A stretch of DNA of 64,000 nt from assembly GCF_051967035.1 (NCBI RefSeq), contig NZ_JBQCKK010000014.1, positions 51,358 to 115,357 on the forward strand, written 5' to 3'. The notes beneath the pieces are model-generated. The model was not told where the DNA came from, made no database searches, and saw only the letters and a list, made by a program, of their open reading frames with translations. A program made the position numbers and the translations under genes. Each line of letters starts with the position of its first letter. The stretch's first letter is position 1. Below are positions 17,760 to 27,422 of the stretch, piece after piece. The stretch is from Brevibacillus sp051967035. Its GTDB lineage: Bacteria; Bacillota; Bacilli; Brevibacillales; Brevibacillaceae.

Positions 17760-18893
17760 GTGTTCGGCCACCTGATGCGAAGAGTGCGAGCGAATCCAGT
17801 GAATCACAGCCAGCAAAATTGGAAAAAGCACGGTTGGCAAATAGCTGAAATACGTCAGCTTCTGGGTATAAGCAAAAAATTCGACGATGTTTTGCGGCCA
17901 CAGCGAGACGTAAAACAGCGGGACGATGAACACGAGCGCAATGATGCGCTGAAACCGGATTCCCTTCTTCAGCCACAGCCGCGTGGCGTAAATCATGGAG
18001 TAGTACATATTGCCGAACGTCGTAAAAACCGACGCCATCCAGATGGTGAGAAAAGCGGACTCCATCCGTTCCAGAAACCAGCCGGTGCGTTGCGCCGTCT
18101 TGACCATATCCAGCGTCGGCCAGATCAGATGCTGCAACTCTTCGTAGCCAAATACCACAATGCCCGCTGCGGCAGTAAGCACATACGACACAAGCGTGAA
18201 CGCAAAGCCGCTCCAGGTCGCCAGCGAAATGCGCGCTCCCGGCATGGCCAGCCCGAAGTAGATCATCATCAGTTCGAACCCCGAATATACCGTAAACGTT
18301 CCGATCGCGGTACTGACAACTCCCTGCCATGAATCGATGTGCAACGGTAGCAGATTGTACCAGCTCGCGCTACTGATCGTCACGTACGGAATGATGAGGA
18401 TCGGAACAAACATGATGGGAAACAAAAGCTCATTGACCCTGACCAGCACCTCGACTTCGTGCATGCACAAAAACAGGACGATCGAGAACAGCGTCAGCAA
18501 AATGACCTCAAGAGGCGTTTCCAGCAACACAGACGTGACAATTACCTCGCCGAACCCGCGCGCGACCATCCCCGTATTCAAAAATTGAAACAAGAGGTAC
18601 AAAAGAACCCATGGCGCATGGATCATTTTGCCTAATCGCTGATGACGCCGGCCGCCAAAGACGAGCGGACCGTATTCCACAAAGGTGAGCCCCGGATACT
18701 GTCTGCCGAGGTAGCTGATCGCCATAAGCGGGAAGACCGTAATCACTCCGGACAGGAGAGGACCCAGCCAGCCCACCTCCTGTAGTTCCGTGCTGGCTGT
18801 ACGCGGCAAGGAAAGAATGCCCACGCCGATCATCGAGCTAATGAGGATCGCGATAAGTTGCCATGTACTGATGTTGCCCCTTTGGTTTTCCAT
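17742..18893 (-). CDS. Spore germination permease, GerAB/GerKB type (second B subunit)
   Basis: A 383-residue membrane protein of the GerAB (APC superfamily) type with about ten TM helices. The start MENQRGNISTWQLIAILISSMIGVGIL-type segment and a central ELQHLIWPTLDMVKT are characteristic. It would form the germinant-binding B subunit of a receptor in the spore inner membrane. ATG 18893 is chosen since AGGAG lies 9 bp upstream; ATG 18899 would be too close. It is the last of four cotranscribed genes and starts 12 bp after the C subunit stop. The operon already has another B subunit, so this one may give a second receptor specificity. Confidence 0.9.
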   Translation of the reverse strand: MENQRGNISTWQLIAILISSMIGVGILSLPRTASTELQEVGWLGPLLSGVITVFPLMAISYLGRQYPGLTFVEYGPLVFGGRRHQRLGKMIHAPWVLLYLLFQFLNTGMVARGFGEVIVTSVLLETPLEVILLTLFSIVLFLCMHEVEVLVRVNELLFPIMFVPILIIPYVTISSASWYNLLPLHIDSWQGVVSTAIGTFTVYSGFELMMIYFGLAMPGARISLATWSGFAFTLVSYVLTAAAGIVVFGYEELQHLIWPTLDMVKTAQRTGWFLERMESAFLTIWMASVFTTFGNMYYSMIYATRLWLKKGIRFQRIIALVFIVPLFYVSLWPQNIVEFFAYTQKLTYFSYLPTVLFPILLAVIHWIRSHSSHQVAEHKKGGT

Positions 18894-18905
18894 CTTCATC
18901 GGCTC

Positions 18906-20060
18906 CTATTGCATTTCCATCCCTAGACGGCGAATTTTGATCGTGTAGTCCACACCGATCGGAAACTGTTTAAAATCCTTCACCCAGTCGTGCGTCTCCC
19001 AGTAATCCCGGTAATGGTGCGCCCGGAGTGCGAGTCCGAGCTTCAAGATGTCGCTGTTGTATTCTTTTTGCAGCTGGTATATCAGCTTTTTCGCCCGGTC
19101 ATCCATCTCTTTTTTAATCAGCCGCTGCATGTTCTGAATGAATGCTTCCGGGGACATTTTCGTGTTGACGGTCAATTCGACGATATCGCCCTGCAACTCA
19201 CAGAAAAACGTCGCGGCATGCACCCCTTTGCTTTTGCTGCTTTTCAGCTCCAGTCTCGTCTTGACAAAATGGGGGCGGAATGTCACGTAGCCGTTCTCCG
19301 TATTCGGCAGCGGAATGACGACATCGCCTCCGCGCTCTTCGTTTCTCAGCTGCAAAAACGACCACGACTGCACTTCGTTAAGCGTGCCTACCATTTTGTG
19401 ACCGCGAAAGACAGCCACCCCTCGCCAGCGCACCTCTGTCGCACTCGCCTGGACGTAGTTGAGAAACGCTTGCATCGTTTTGTTGGAGGTCTGGTTGAAG
19501 TAATCGCCCAGCGTCTGATCGGGAATCGTTCCCATTTTGGCTCCGTTTTCGATCAGGTCCATCAGAAACACGACGGGAATTTGCGCCAGCTGGGGCTTGA
19601 TTTTGAGCAAGGTGGCCGCTTCCCCCTTCACGACGATCGGCCACATTAAGCGACGGATTTGCGGCTCCCGGCGAAAGCTGTCCATAATATCGCCGATGCC
19701 TTTTCTCGCTACTTCTTCACTGACGGCAAGCACACGGGTATGGCCCAAAAACAGCTTCTGGTTCAGTCGGCTTTGCAGATTGTTGTTGGCATCGAGAATC
19801 GTCCGCCCCGTTACGCTCATGATTTTGACCGCATCGGCATTCCCGCCGCCGCCCTGTCCGCTGCTTCCGGCGATTTTGATCGGGATGGGAATTTGCACCG
19901 TCAATCGGTACAATTCTTTTTCTTCGCCCTCCACCATATCTACCGCAATGGCCAGTACGGAAGTGCGCTCCTCCAGTTCTCTTCTGTCCCAGCAGCCCGT
20001 CAAAAGAGCGACGCACACGCCCAGCACTGCCAAGCCAAGCCATCCTTTAGCCATCTGCAT
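18906..20060 (-). CDS. Germination receptor C subunit, Ger(x)C lipoprotein
   Basis: A 384-residue lipoprotein of the GerAC/GerKC family. A signal sequence ends in the lipobox LLTGC with Cys23 as the lipidated residue, followed by WDRRELEERTSVLAIAVD, the conserved start of mature GerC proteins. It would be anchored on the outer face of the spore inner membrane as part of the receptor. ATG 20060 has AAGGAG upstream and overlaps the preceding B gene by 14 bp, which indicates coupling. Confidence 0.93.
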   Translation of the reverse strand: MQMAKGWLGLAVLGVCVALLTGCWDRRELEERTSVLAIAVDMVEGEEKELYRLTVQIPIPIKIAGSSGQGGGGNADAVKIMSVTGRTILDANNNLQSRLNQKLFLGHTRVLAVSEEVARKGIGDIMDSFRREPQIRRLMWPIVVKGEAATLLKIKPQLAQIPVVFLMDLIENGAKMGTIPDQTLGDYFNQTSNKTMQAFLNYVQASATEVRWRGVAVFRGHKMVGTLNEVQSWSFLQLRNEERGGDVVIPLPNTENGYVTFRPHFVKTRLELKSSKSKGVHAATFFCELQGDIVELTVNTKMSPEAFIQNMQRLIKKEMDDRAKKLIYQLQKEYNSDILKLGLALRAHHYRDYWETHDWVKDFKQFPIGVDYTIKIRRLGMEMQ

Positions 20061-21207
20061 TCCTCTCCTTTTGTGTTCGCCCCAAGCCCCGGAGAAACAG
20101 GATCGTCAGATAGAGGAAGGGAACCCCCAGATTGAGGATGAGGCTGTACATGCCCAAATAGGAGCTGATCCGAAACATTTCGACGGTGTTTTGCGGCCAC
20201 AGCGCGACAAAGTACAGCGGGATGAACAGGATGGCCGAGAGGATTCGCTGAAAGGCCATCCCGCGGTTGAACAACTGGCGCAACCCGTATATGACAGCGT
20301 AATACGCATTGGCCACCGTCGTAAAAACAGCGGTTACCCAAACCGCCAGGAAAGCCGATTCCAGCCTTTCCAGGATCAGTCCGGGCACTTGTGTCGTCTT
20401 GACCAGCTCCAAAGTCGGCCAGGCCACCCGTTGCAGTTCCTCGTAGCCGAATACGACAATGCCCGCCACGACAATCAGCGTGTAGATGACCATCGTGATG
20501 GCGATTCCGTAAAAACCCGCCTTCACCTTGCCCTTGTTTTCACGCGCGTAGGCGAAAAAAATCAGCATGATCTCGTAGCCGGAAAACGAGTAGATCGCTT
20601 CGTAAGCCCCCCTGAACAGGGAAGAGCCGCTCGCGCGAAAGAACGGCAGCAAATTGTTCCAATCCGCCTTTTGAAAGGAGGCGAGAGCAATGAACAGTAC
20701 CGGAAGCAACACCATCGGCAGCAACAGCTCGTTGATGCGGGCCACGACTTCCAGCTCGTGCAGAGAGAGGATGAATGCCAGCAAAAACATGGTGATAATG
20801 ATGACTTCCAGCGGCGTATCGAGCAACACGGAAGTCACCACCACTTCTCCAAAGATGCGGGAAACGACCGCGGTAGAAACGTACATGAAGCCGAGGTAGG
20901 CCATGATCCAGGGAAGGCTGAGCCACCTGCCCATGCGCGAATGTGGTTTGGCTCCCCAGACGATGGCGCTGTACTCGATAAAGGTCATTCCCGGGAACCG
21001 TTGGCTGAGCTTCGCAATCATCCACACGGACACAAAGGCAACGACGGAGCCGAACACAGGTGACATCCATCCCGCTTCATACAAGATGGCCGAGGTGGAG
21101 CGCGGCAATGTCAAGATGCCGACCCCGATCAGCGTACTGGTAATCAAGGACGTCTGCTGCCATAAGGAAAACGTCTGGGTTCGGCTGCTCACGTCCTGCC
21201 TGCTCAC
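20047..21207 (-). CDS. Spore germination permease, GerAB/GerKB type (first B subunit)
   Basis: A 386-residue, roughly ten-TM GerAB-family protein. It shares long stretches with the other B subunit of this operon, e.g. VVTSVLLDTPLEVI versus VVTSVLLETPLEVI and VVFGYEELQ in both, so the two arose by duplication of the same family. Predicted role is germinant binding in the spore inner membrane. Its ATG overlaps the A subunit stop by 4 bp (ATGA), the tightest junction in the operon. Confidence 0.92.
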   Translation of the reverse strand: MSRQDVSSRTQTFSLWQQTSLITSTLIGVGILTLPRSTSAILYEAGWMSPVFGSVVAFVSVWMIAKLSQRFPGMTFIEYSAIVWGAKPHSRMGRWLSLPWIMAYLGFMYVSTAVVSRIFGEVVVTSVLLDTPLEVIIITMFLLAFILSLHELEVVARINELLLPMVLLPVLFIALASFQKADWNNLLPFFRASGSSLFRGAYEAIYSFSGYEIMLIFFAYARENKGKVKAGFYGIAITMVIYTLIVVAGIVVFGYEELQRVAWPTLELVKTTQVPGLILERLESAFLAVWVTAVFTTVANAYYAVIYGLRQLFNRGMAFQRILSAILFIPLYFVALWPQNTVEMFRISSYLGMYSLILNLGVPFLYLTILFLRGLGRTQKERNADG

Positions 21208-22739
21208 GGTCTTTCATCCTCTCTCATGCGGATTTTATCTTGGACATGAAACATCGTCGGACGTTTTGTCATAAGAAAATGGGGGGCCCGGATTAACAAA
21301 TCCTTCATGCCGTTCAGGTTCAGCGGGCTAAGCGGCGACATGTAGGGCACCCCGAACGACTTGAGCGATGACAAATGAATCAGGACGACAATCAGGCACA
21401 GCATGATCCCGTACAAACCGAACATCCCGGCAAGGATCATCACCGGAAAACGAAGCATCCGGATGGCGATAGCCGCACTATAGCTGGGCGAAGCAAAGGA
21501 ACCGATGGTCGTCACCGCCACGATGATGACCATGACAGGGCTGACCAGACCGGCAGAAACAGCGGCCTCCCCCACGACCAGCGCTCCGACGATCCCGATG
21601 GTAGGCCCGATCGGCCCCGGCAACCGGACGCTCGCTTCCCGCAATATCTCGATCGCCAGCTCCATGAACAGCGCCTCCACCAGCGATGGAAACGGCACTG
21701 TCGATCGGCCGGCCGCCATGGCGATCACGAGCCGGGACGGAATCATCTCCGGGTGAAAGGCGCTGAAGGCGATATAGAGAGAAGGCAACAGCAGGGCAAT
21801 GGTCATGCTGATGACGCGGATAAACCTTAGCAAGGTCGCGATGTAAAACCGTTCGTAATAATCCTCCGGGCTTTGGTAAAACTGGGAAAACACCGCCGGG
21901 GCAATCAAGGCAAAAGGCGTCCCGTCCACCAGAATCCCCACCTTGCCCTCCAACAGGTTCGCCACGACTTTGTCCGGCCGCTCCGTATTTTGAATCTGCG
22001 GAAAGGGCGACCATCTGCGATCCTGAATCCGCTGCTCGATGTAGCCGCTCTCCAGAATTGAATCGACGTTGATTTTCTCCAGTCGCTCCAGCACTTCTTG
22101 CACCATCGGCGGGTAGGCCACGCCCTCGATGTACATGATGTACACATCCGTCTGCGTTCGCTGGCCGATCACCATATGGCGAACCCGGAGATTCGGGTCC
22201 TTCAGCCGAAACCGGACCAAAGCGGAATTGACGCAGAGCGTCTCGCAAAAGCCGTCCCGCGGGCCGCGCACGACGGATTCTGTCTGCGGCTCGTCAACGC
22301 CGCGGCGGTCCCAGCCCCGCGTGTTGTTCAAGTACGCTTTGTTTTCGCCGTTGCGGAAGAGTACCGCGCTTCCGGACAGGATGTTGCGAATGACCTGTCT
22401 CAGCCCGTCCGTCGATTCCAGCTCATTGGAAGCCGGGAGATGATCCGGGATTGTCGGATTGGCCATGTACGCAATGATGTACTCGCTGATGACGTTGCGA
22501 TCGACCATCCCGTCGAGAAAAACAATCGCGCATTCCGTATCCTGCTTGTCCCGGAAGCGACGCACGACCAGGTCGTCGCATTTTCCCAGCTCTTTCTCGA
22601 TCATGACAATATTTTCGTCCATTTCCAACGACAGCTCTCTATCCGATACACGTTCCATGCTTCTGACGGTATGATGCTGTAACGCCTTCTCCTGAAGGGT
22701 TTCCTTCCGCTTTTGCCACGCTTTCCAAAATTGGCTCAA
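21204..22739 (-). CDS. Germination receptor A subunit, GerA family
   Basis: A 511-residue GerAA/GerKA-type protein. The N-terminal half (to about residue 290) is soluble and contains KVGILVDGTPFALIAPAVF at its end; the C-terminal part has five to six TM helices and the conserved PLVEALFMELAIEILREASVRLPGPIG segment. It is the A subunit of the germinant receptor in the spore inner membrane. The start is TTG 22739 with AGGAGGGG upstream. First gene of the four-gene operon; no convincing sigmaG promoter could be placed upstream. Confidence 0.95.
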   Translation of the reverse strand: MSQFWKAWQKRKETLQEKALQHHTVRSMERVSDRELSLEMDENIVMIEKELGKCDDLVVRRFRDKQDTECAIVFLDGMVDRNVISEYIIAYMANPTIPDHLPASNELESTDGLRQVIRNILSGSAVLFRNGENKAYLNNTRGWDRRGVDEPQTESVVRGPRDGFCETLCVNSALVRFRLKDPNLRVRHMVIGQRTQTDVYIMYIEGVAYPPMVQEVLERLEKINVDSILESGYIEQRIQDRRWSPFPQIQNTERPDKVVANLLEGKVGILVDGTPFALIAPAVFSQFYQSPEDYYERFYIATLLRFIRVISMTIALLLPSLYIAFSAFHPEMIPSRLVIAMAAGRSTVPFPSLVEALFMELAIEILREASVRLPGPIGPTIGIVGALVVGEAAVSAGLVSPVMVIIVAVTTIGSFASPSYSAAIAIRMLRFPVMILAGMFGLYGIMLCLIVVLIHLSSLKSFGVPYMSPLSPLNLNGMKDLLIRAPHFLMTKRPTMFHVQDKIRMREDERP

Positions 22740-22831
22740 CGCTTTCCCCTCCTAGACCGTGGGCATGCGATTTCGAGTACGGATAGTGTGCCCAAGAAAG
22801 GAAATGAAAACCCAAGTTAGGCGAAGAAACG

Positions 22832-22856
22832 AAAAAGGCCCGACCATTGTCGGACC
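22832..22856 (-). terminator. Terminator of kynU
   Basis: GGTCCGAC / GTCGGGCC stem on the minus strand followed by five T, just after the kynU stop. Confidence 0.8.
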
Positions 22857-22881
22857 CCACACCCTCTTTTTGCACAAGCGC

Positions 22882-24165
22882 CTAGGCCACTACCCCGCGC
22901 TTGCTTTCGAATTTTTCGTACCGTTTTTCGTGCATGATCGCTTTCAGCGTCTGCACGCTTTCCCATACCTCCGTGTACGTATTGTAAAAAGCAACCGGAG
23001 CCAGGCGGATGATGTTCGGCGCGCGGAAGTCGGGAATGATTCCGGCTTCCTTCAACGCCTTGCAAATCCGCACGGCTTCTTCATGCTCCAGACTGACGTG
23101 ACCGCCGCGACGCTCGTCCTCCTGCGGATTGGCAATGACAAAGCCCATGCCTGCCAGCTCCGCTTCGATCAGGTCCATCATGTAGCGAGTCAGCTTCAGC
23201 GATTTTTCCCGCAGCTTCTCGATCGTCACTTCCTGGAACATGTCCAGCGAGCCGATCAATGGCGCAAGGCTCAACAGGTGCGGTGTGCCCAATTGATAGG
23301 CGCCCGCCGTCTCGCATACATCGAGCGTGTGCCCCATGTCGAACTGTTTGTCTTTTTTGGAGCTGAACCAGCCGGTGAGGCCGGGCACTCTGCCAAAATG
23401 CTTGCGATTGACATACAGGCTGCCGACGCAGCCAGGTCCGCCGTTGACGTATTTGTAGTTGCACCAGTAGGCGAAGTCCACGCCCCATTGGCTGAAGGCA
23501 TGCGGGATCGCCCCTACCGAGTGGCAGCCGTCAAAGCCGATGAGGATGCCTTTTTCGTGCGCCGCCTTGGTCAGCCGCTCGATATCGAGCAACTGTCCGC
23601 TGCGGTAGAGCACGGTCGGTAGGATGACGAGCGCCACGTCCTCGGTCATGGCGGCGATGATGTCCTCTTCCTCGATCAGGCGGCCATCCCGGGAAGCGAT
23701 GCGAACCAGCTCTTCCTCTGCGTTCAGACCGTGCAGCTTGATTTGGCTTTGCAAGGCGTAAATGTCTGTGGGAAAGTCCAGTTCCGTCGCGATGATTTTC
23801 GTTCTGCTTCCTTTCGGCTGATAAAAGGTGGCGGCCAGCTGGTGCAAATTGACCGTTGTCGAGCCGGTTACGATTACTTCCTCCGGCTCCGCCCCGACCA
23901 GAGCCGCGCTTTTTTCGCCCAATTTCTCCGACAGAAAAAACCACGGATGCTGGCCTGTTGTCCAACCGTCAATGCCCAGCTCTTTCCACGACTGCAACAT
24001 GTCCTGCACGCTCTTCTCCGCTCGTCTGGACATCAGCCCCAAGGAATTGCCGTCGAGGTACAGCGAAGGCAGCAAGTAAAATTCGTCCCGGTATTTCGCC
24101 AGCTCGTCCTGGGCATCCAGCTGCTGCGCGTAGGTTTTCGTGAGTGGAACGGATGATTGCGACAT
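22882..24165 (-). CDS. kynU: Kynureninase
   Basis: A 427-residue PLP enzyme that cleaves kynurenine (or 3-hydroxykynurenine) to anthranilate and alanine. The fold-type I hallmarks are present: D212 in IGFDGCHSVGA, Schiff-base lysine K238 in WCNYKYVNGGPG, and the N-terminal LDGNSLG and GWTTGQHPW motifs of kynureninases. RBS AAGGAGG precedes ATG. It is a lone gene; tryptophan dioxygenase and kynurenine formamidase are not adjacent, so the rest of the pathway must be elsewhere, or kynurenine is taken up. Confidence 0.94.
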   Translation of the reverse strand: MSQSSVPLTKTYAQQLDAQDELAKYRDEFYLLPSLYLDGNSLGLMSRRAEKSVQDMLQSWKELGIDGWTTGQHPWFFLSEKLGEKSAALVGAEPEEVIVTGSTTVNLHQLAATFYQPKGSRTKIIATELDFPTDIYALQSQIKLHGLNAEEELVRIASRDGRLIEEEDIIAAMTEDVALVILPTVLYRSGQLLDIERLTKAAHEKGILIGFDGCHSVGAIPHAFSQWGVDFAYWCNYKYVNGGPGCVGSLYVNRKHFGRVPGLTGWFSSKKDKQFDMGHTLDVCETAGAYQLGTPHLLSLAPLIGSLDMFQEVTIEKLREKSLKLTRYMMDLIEAELAGMGFVIANPQEDERRGGHVSLEHEEAVRICKALKEAGIIPDFRAPNIIRLAPVAFYNTYTEVWESVQTLKAIMHEKRYEKFESKRGVVA

Positions 24166-24287
24166 CGTAACCTCCTTGAAATGTCCGTTACAGAGAACGG
24201 GAATAATGGTGATCCCCTCTCTCTATGATAGGCTGGATTCTTGAAATACGCGATAGAAAATTCAGAGTTTTCCGTTCGCAATCCGTC

Positions 24288-24323
24288 AAAAAAAGAACCT
24301 CGCGCCGTTGCTCGCGAGATTCT
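24288..24323 (-). terminator. Terminator of the dedA-DUF1294 unit
   Basis: AGAATCTCGCG pairs with CGCGAGGTTCT on the minus strand, then seven T. Confidence 0.85.
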
Positions 24324-24331
24324 AGGAGATT

Positions 24332-24697
24332 TTATCTGTATAATCGCCCTATCCAGATGACGAGCGCGATTTGCAAGAGCGCCAACAGGGGGAGCCCAAA
24401 GCGAAAGGTGGCATGCCGGGTCTTGTGGCTATGAATCAGCATTCCCGCCCATGCGCCTGGTGCCCCGCCGAGAAAAGCGACCAAGAACAGGCTGGCTTCG
24501 GGAATCCGCCAGCCGTTTCTTTTCGCCAGACGCTTGTCCGCCCGCATCAGAAGCCAGGCATAGCCGTTCAGCACGAGGGCACCCGCAGCCACGACGAACG
24601 GCTCATAGCTGAAATAACCTGCAAGGACGAGGAGCCCTCCTGCCGCAAGCACCCCATGACGATGGCGTCGGTGGGTTGCCACTTGCTCATTTTTCAT
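24332..24697 (-). CDS. DUF1294 membrane protein
   Basis: A 121-residue protein with three to four TM helices. The family core LMRADKRLAKRNGWRIPEASL followed by FLGGAPGAWAGM and HKT is clear. No function is established for DUF1294. Its ATG lies 3 bp after the dedA stop and its SD (AAAGGAGAG) is inside the dedA 3' end, so the two proteins are translated together. Confidence 0.88.
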   Translation of the reverse strand: MKNEQVATHRRHRHGVLAAGGLLVLAGYFSYEPFVVAAGALVLNGYAWLLMRADKRLAKRNGWRIPEASLFLVAFLGGAPGAWAGMLIHSHKTRHATFRFGLPLLALLQIALVIWIGRLYR

Positions 24698-24700
24698 CCC

Positions 24701-25318
24701 TTACTCTCCTTTTGCCCGAAACGCCCGATTGCTGACGATGAGCTTGCGCACGATCAGCCAGGCGGAGAGCGCGACCACGATGACCAGCAAAGCGTAGAAC
24801 CCGTACTGGCGAATCATCCCGATAATCGACTCTACGTTGTTTCCGAACACATAGCCCAGGAAGTAAAAAGCGATGGTCCAGATCAGCCCGATCGGATACG
24901 ACAGCAGCGCATAGCGGCGGTAGTTCATGCCCCCCAGCGCCACCAGATACGGAACCACGTGGCGAACGACCGGAAAGAGATAGCTGATGCACAAAGCGGT
25001 CGTCCCGTATTTCTCCAGGAGGCTCGTCGACCGCTCTACGGCGTGCCGCATCTTTTCGCTCTTCGACAGCCATTGCAAGATCGGCTTTCCGAAGGATTTT
25101 CCCAGTAAAAAGCCTATGGTCAATCCAGACGCAACTCCCATGTACCCGGCCAAAAACGAGTAAAACGGGTCCAAAAGTCCGATCGAGGCGAGGAAGCCTC
25201 CTGTCGCCACGACCAACTCATCAGGAATGGGCAAGCCGACGATTCCCAGCCAGAGCAGGAAAAAAATCGCGACGTACCCGTATTGCTCTATGATCGACAT
25301 CAGCAGGTTGATTTCCAT
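24701..25318 (-). CDS. DedA family membrane protein (VTT/SNARE-associated domain)
   Basis: A 205-residue DedA protein with the typical re-entrant/TM pattern. Signature pieces are GLPIPDELVVATGGFLA near the N-terminus and the FPVVRHVVPYLVALGGMNYRRYALLS loop with conserved Arg. DedA proteins act as lipid (undecaprenyl phosphate or phospholipid) flippases or support membrane homeostasis; which one applies here is unknown. The ATG at 25318 follows AGGGGA; the longer frame to 25417 lacks membrane character and an SD. Confidence 0.9.
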   Translation of the reverse strand: MEINLLMSIIEQYGYVAIFFLLWLGIVGLPIPDELVVATGGFLASIGLLDPFYSFLAGYMGVASGLTIGFLLGKSFGKPILQWLSKSEKMRHAVERSTSLLEKYGTTALCISYLFPVVRHVVPYLVALGGMNYRRYALLSYPIGLIWTIAFYFLGYVFGNNVESIIGMIRQYGFYALLVIVVALSAWLIVRKLIVSNRAFRAKGE

Positions 25319-25516
25319 GAGGTAAATTCCCCTATCTTCGCCACTGGCGACAGAATCTTGCGCAGGCTGGCAGCGGCTCTCGTGCAATCTGTGACCTTCT
25401 GTTGATAATACGTACAACCCCGTAAAAAGGTACTTGTCTATTTTGCAATAGATGAGCCAGCTTTATCAAGCGAAGAAATGACGAACAGAAAACAACGCGC
25501 TACAGCTAGCATGCCC

Positions 25517-27295
25517 TCAGCCGGCGGCGTGAACAGCCTGATTCACGACAGTAAAATCGTTGCTGTCTTCCTTTTTATACGGATAGTACACGACCAGCGA
25601 AAAATCGCCCTCGATGACTTCGCCTGTTCGGAGCCACGTCTCGATGTCAAACGTTACCTTGGTCGTCACGGTGTGTTTGAAGTAGTCTTTTTCCAGCGCG
25701 GCATGCGCGGCAAAATCTTCACGCAGTCGGTCGCGCTGCTCGTAAACGGCGGCGTACGTTTGGTGCATCGCCTCCTTGTCCAGAACATCCGTCCACCACA
25801 GCTTGCGCGGACGATGCTTCTGGTTGCGCAAGTAATCGAACTTCATCAGGCTTTGCACATGCCCAAGCCCCTCCACGTTCTCGTGCTGCAAAAAGGCGAG
25901 CAAGCGCAGGAACAAATCCTCCAGCTGATGGCCGATGCGGCTCCAGCCCTGCTGTTCCCAAAAGTCGCCGAACGTCTGGAAAAAATCAAACGGCGTCTCG
26001 AACTGATTCGCCAACAGCCACTCCAGCGTAAGATCCATCCGGTGCGCGTTCCAGTATTTTTCCAGGACGTCTTCCACCCGCTTGATTTTTTGCATGTCCG
26101 CAAACGAGAGGACGTTGTTGCCCAAAATCTCGTACGGTGCTTCATCCATAAACACATAGCCGTGGTTGGCGGCGCGCGCGCGTACCCCGGTTCCGCGCAG
26201 CATTTTCAAAAAGCCAAGCTGCAACTCCTCCGGGCGCAGGGCGAACACATCGTTGAACGTCTTGCGGAACGACTGGTAGTCTTCCTCCGGCAATCCGGCG
26301 ATCAGGTCCAAATGCTGCGCAATCTTGCCCGATTGCTTGATCTGCGTCACGGTTCTGGCCAGACGGTCGAAGCGTTGAATCCGCTGTACGAGGCGGTTTG
26401 TCTCGTCGTTGGTGGATTGGACGCCGATTTCGAAGCGAAAAATGCCCGGCGGTGCGTTTTCGGTCAAAAAGTCGAGCACGTCCGCCCGCAAAATATCGGC
26501 CGTAATCTCAAATTGAAACACCGTTCCATTGTGGTTGTCGATGAGGAACTGGAAAATCTCCATCGCATACTTTTTATTGATGTTAAACGTGCGATCCACG
26601 AATTTAATCGTCTTCACCCCGTGGCGAATCAGCCGCAGCAAGTCTTCCTTGACCCGCTCCAGGCTGAAGTAGCGCACGCCGTCTTCAATGGAAGACAGGC
26701 AGTACTGGCACTTGAACGGACACCCCCGGGATGCCTCGAAATAGACGACACGATTGTTCAGTTCGTCGAGATGATCCGCATACGGCGACGGAATGGTATC
26801 CATCTCTTCAATCTGCGCTCTCGGCATGGAAAAGCGCACATGTGCGTCGTCGCGATAGGCGATTCCCGCGACATCCCGCAGGCGAGGAGGCTTCCCCTCC
26901 GCTTTCGCCTCCTGATACACGTGCAATAGCTCCAGAAAAGTCTGCTCCCCTTCGCCGATAGCGATCACGTCAATCTCCGGATGCTTTTTCATCCACTCGT
27001 CCGCGTCGTAGGTCACTTCCGGCCCGCCGAGAATGACAGCGACGTCAGGGCATACTTTTTTCAGATTGCGGATCACATCGAGCGTCTCGCGAATGTTCCA
27101 GATATAACAGGAAAAAGCGACGATATCGGGCTGTCGCTTGTAGATGTCTGCGACGATGTTCAGCATCACATCGTTAATCGTGTACTCCACCAACTCGATC
27201 CCCGGAAAAGCTTCCCGGGCGTAGCTGCGCAAATAGCGCAAGGCCAGCGAGGAGTGAATGAATTTGGCGTTTAAGGTCGATAGTACAATCTTCAT
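25517..27295 (-). CDS. B12-binding radical SAM protein with C-terminal DUF4080
   Basis: A 592-residue enzyme. Residues 1-130 form a cobalamin-binding Rossmann-like domain (MKIVLSTLNAKFIHSSLALRY). The radical SAM cluster cysteines are C192, C196 and C199 in GCPFKCQYC, followed by the TIM-barrel core to about 390; the last third matches DUF4080. The reaction is not known; members of this class often methylate or rearrange unactivated carbon. ATG 27295 is used with AAGGAG upstream. It is a single gene with no obvious substrate clue from neighbours. Confidence 0.88.
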   Translation of the reverse strand: MKIVLSTLNAKFIHSSLALRYLRSYAREAFPGIELVEYTINDVMLNIVADIYKRQPDIVAFSCYIWNIRETLDVIRNLKKVCPDVAVILGGPEVTYDADEWMKKHPEIDVIAIGEGEQTFLELLHVYQEAKAEGKPPRLRDVAGIAYRDDAHVRFSMPRAQIEEMDTIPSPYADHLDELNNRVVYFEASRGCPFKCQYCLSSIEDGVRYFSLERVKEDLLRLIRHGVKTIKFVDRTFNINKKYAMEIFQFLIDNHNGTVFQFEITADILRADVLDFLTENAPPGIFRFEIGVQSTNDETNRLVQRIQRFDRLARTVTQIKQSGKIAQHLDLIAGLPEEDYQSFRKTFNDVFALRPEELQLGFLKMLRGTGVRARAANHGYVFMDEAPYEILGNNVLSFADMQKIKRVEDVLEKYWNAHRMDLTLEWLLANQFETPFDFFQTFGDFWEQQGWSRIGHQLEDLFLRLLAFLQHENVEGLGHVQSLMKFDYLRNQKHRPRKLWWTDVLDKEAMHQTYAAVYEQRDRLREDFAAHAALEKDYFKHTVTTKVTFDIETWLRTGEVIEGDFSLVVYYPYKKEDSNDFTVVNQAVHAAG

Positions 27296-27422
27296 GGATG
27301 GGTCTACTCTCCTTGCACAAAATCCGGCGACGCATACAACCATCAGCCGGGCGATTCACTCGTAACAGTACCATACGAGGCCGGAGCACGGCAAATTTCG
27401 CTCGGCCCGGCTCCGCCCCGCT

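Noticed and set aside
22740..22830. SigmaG promoter for the germination operon
   Set aside because: CACACTA could be a -10, but no GHATR-type -35 lies at the right distance.
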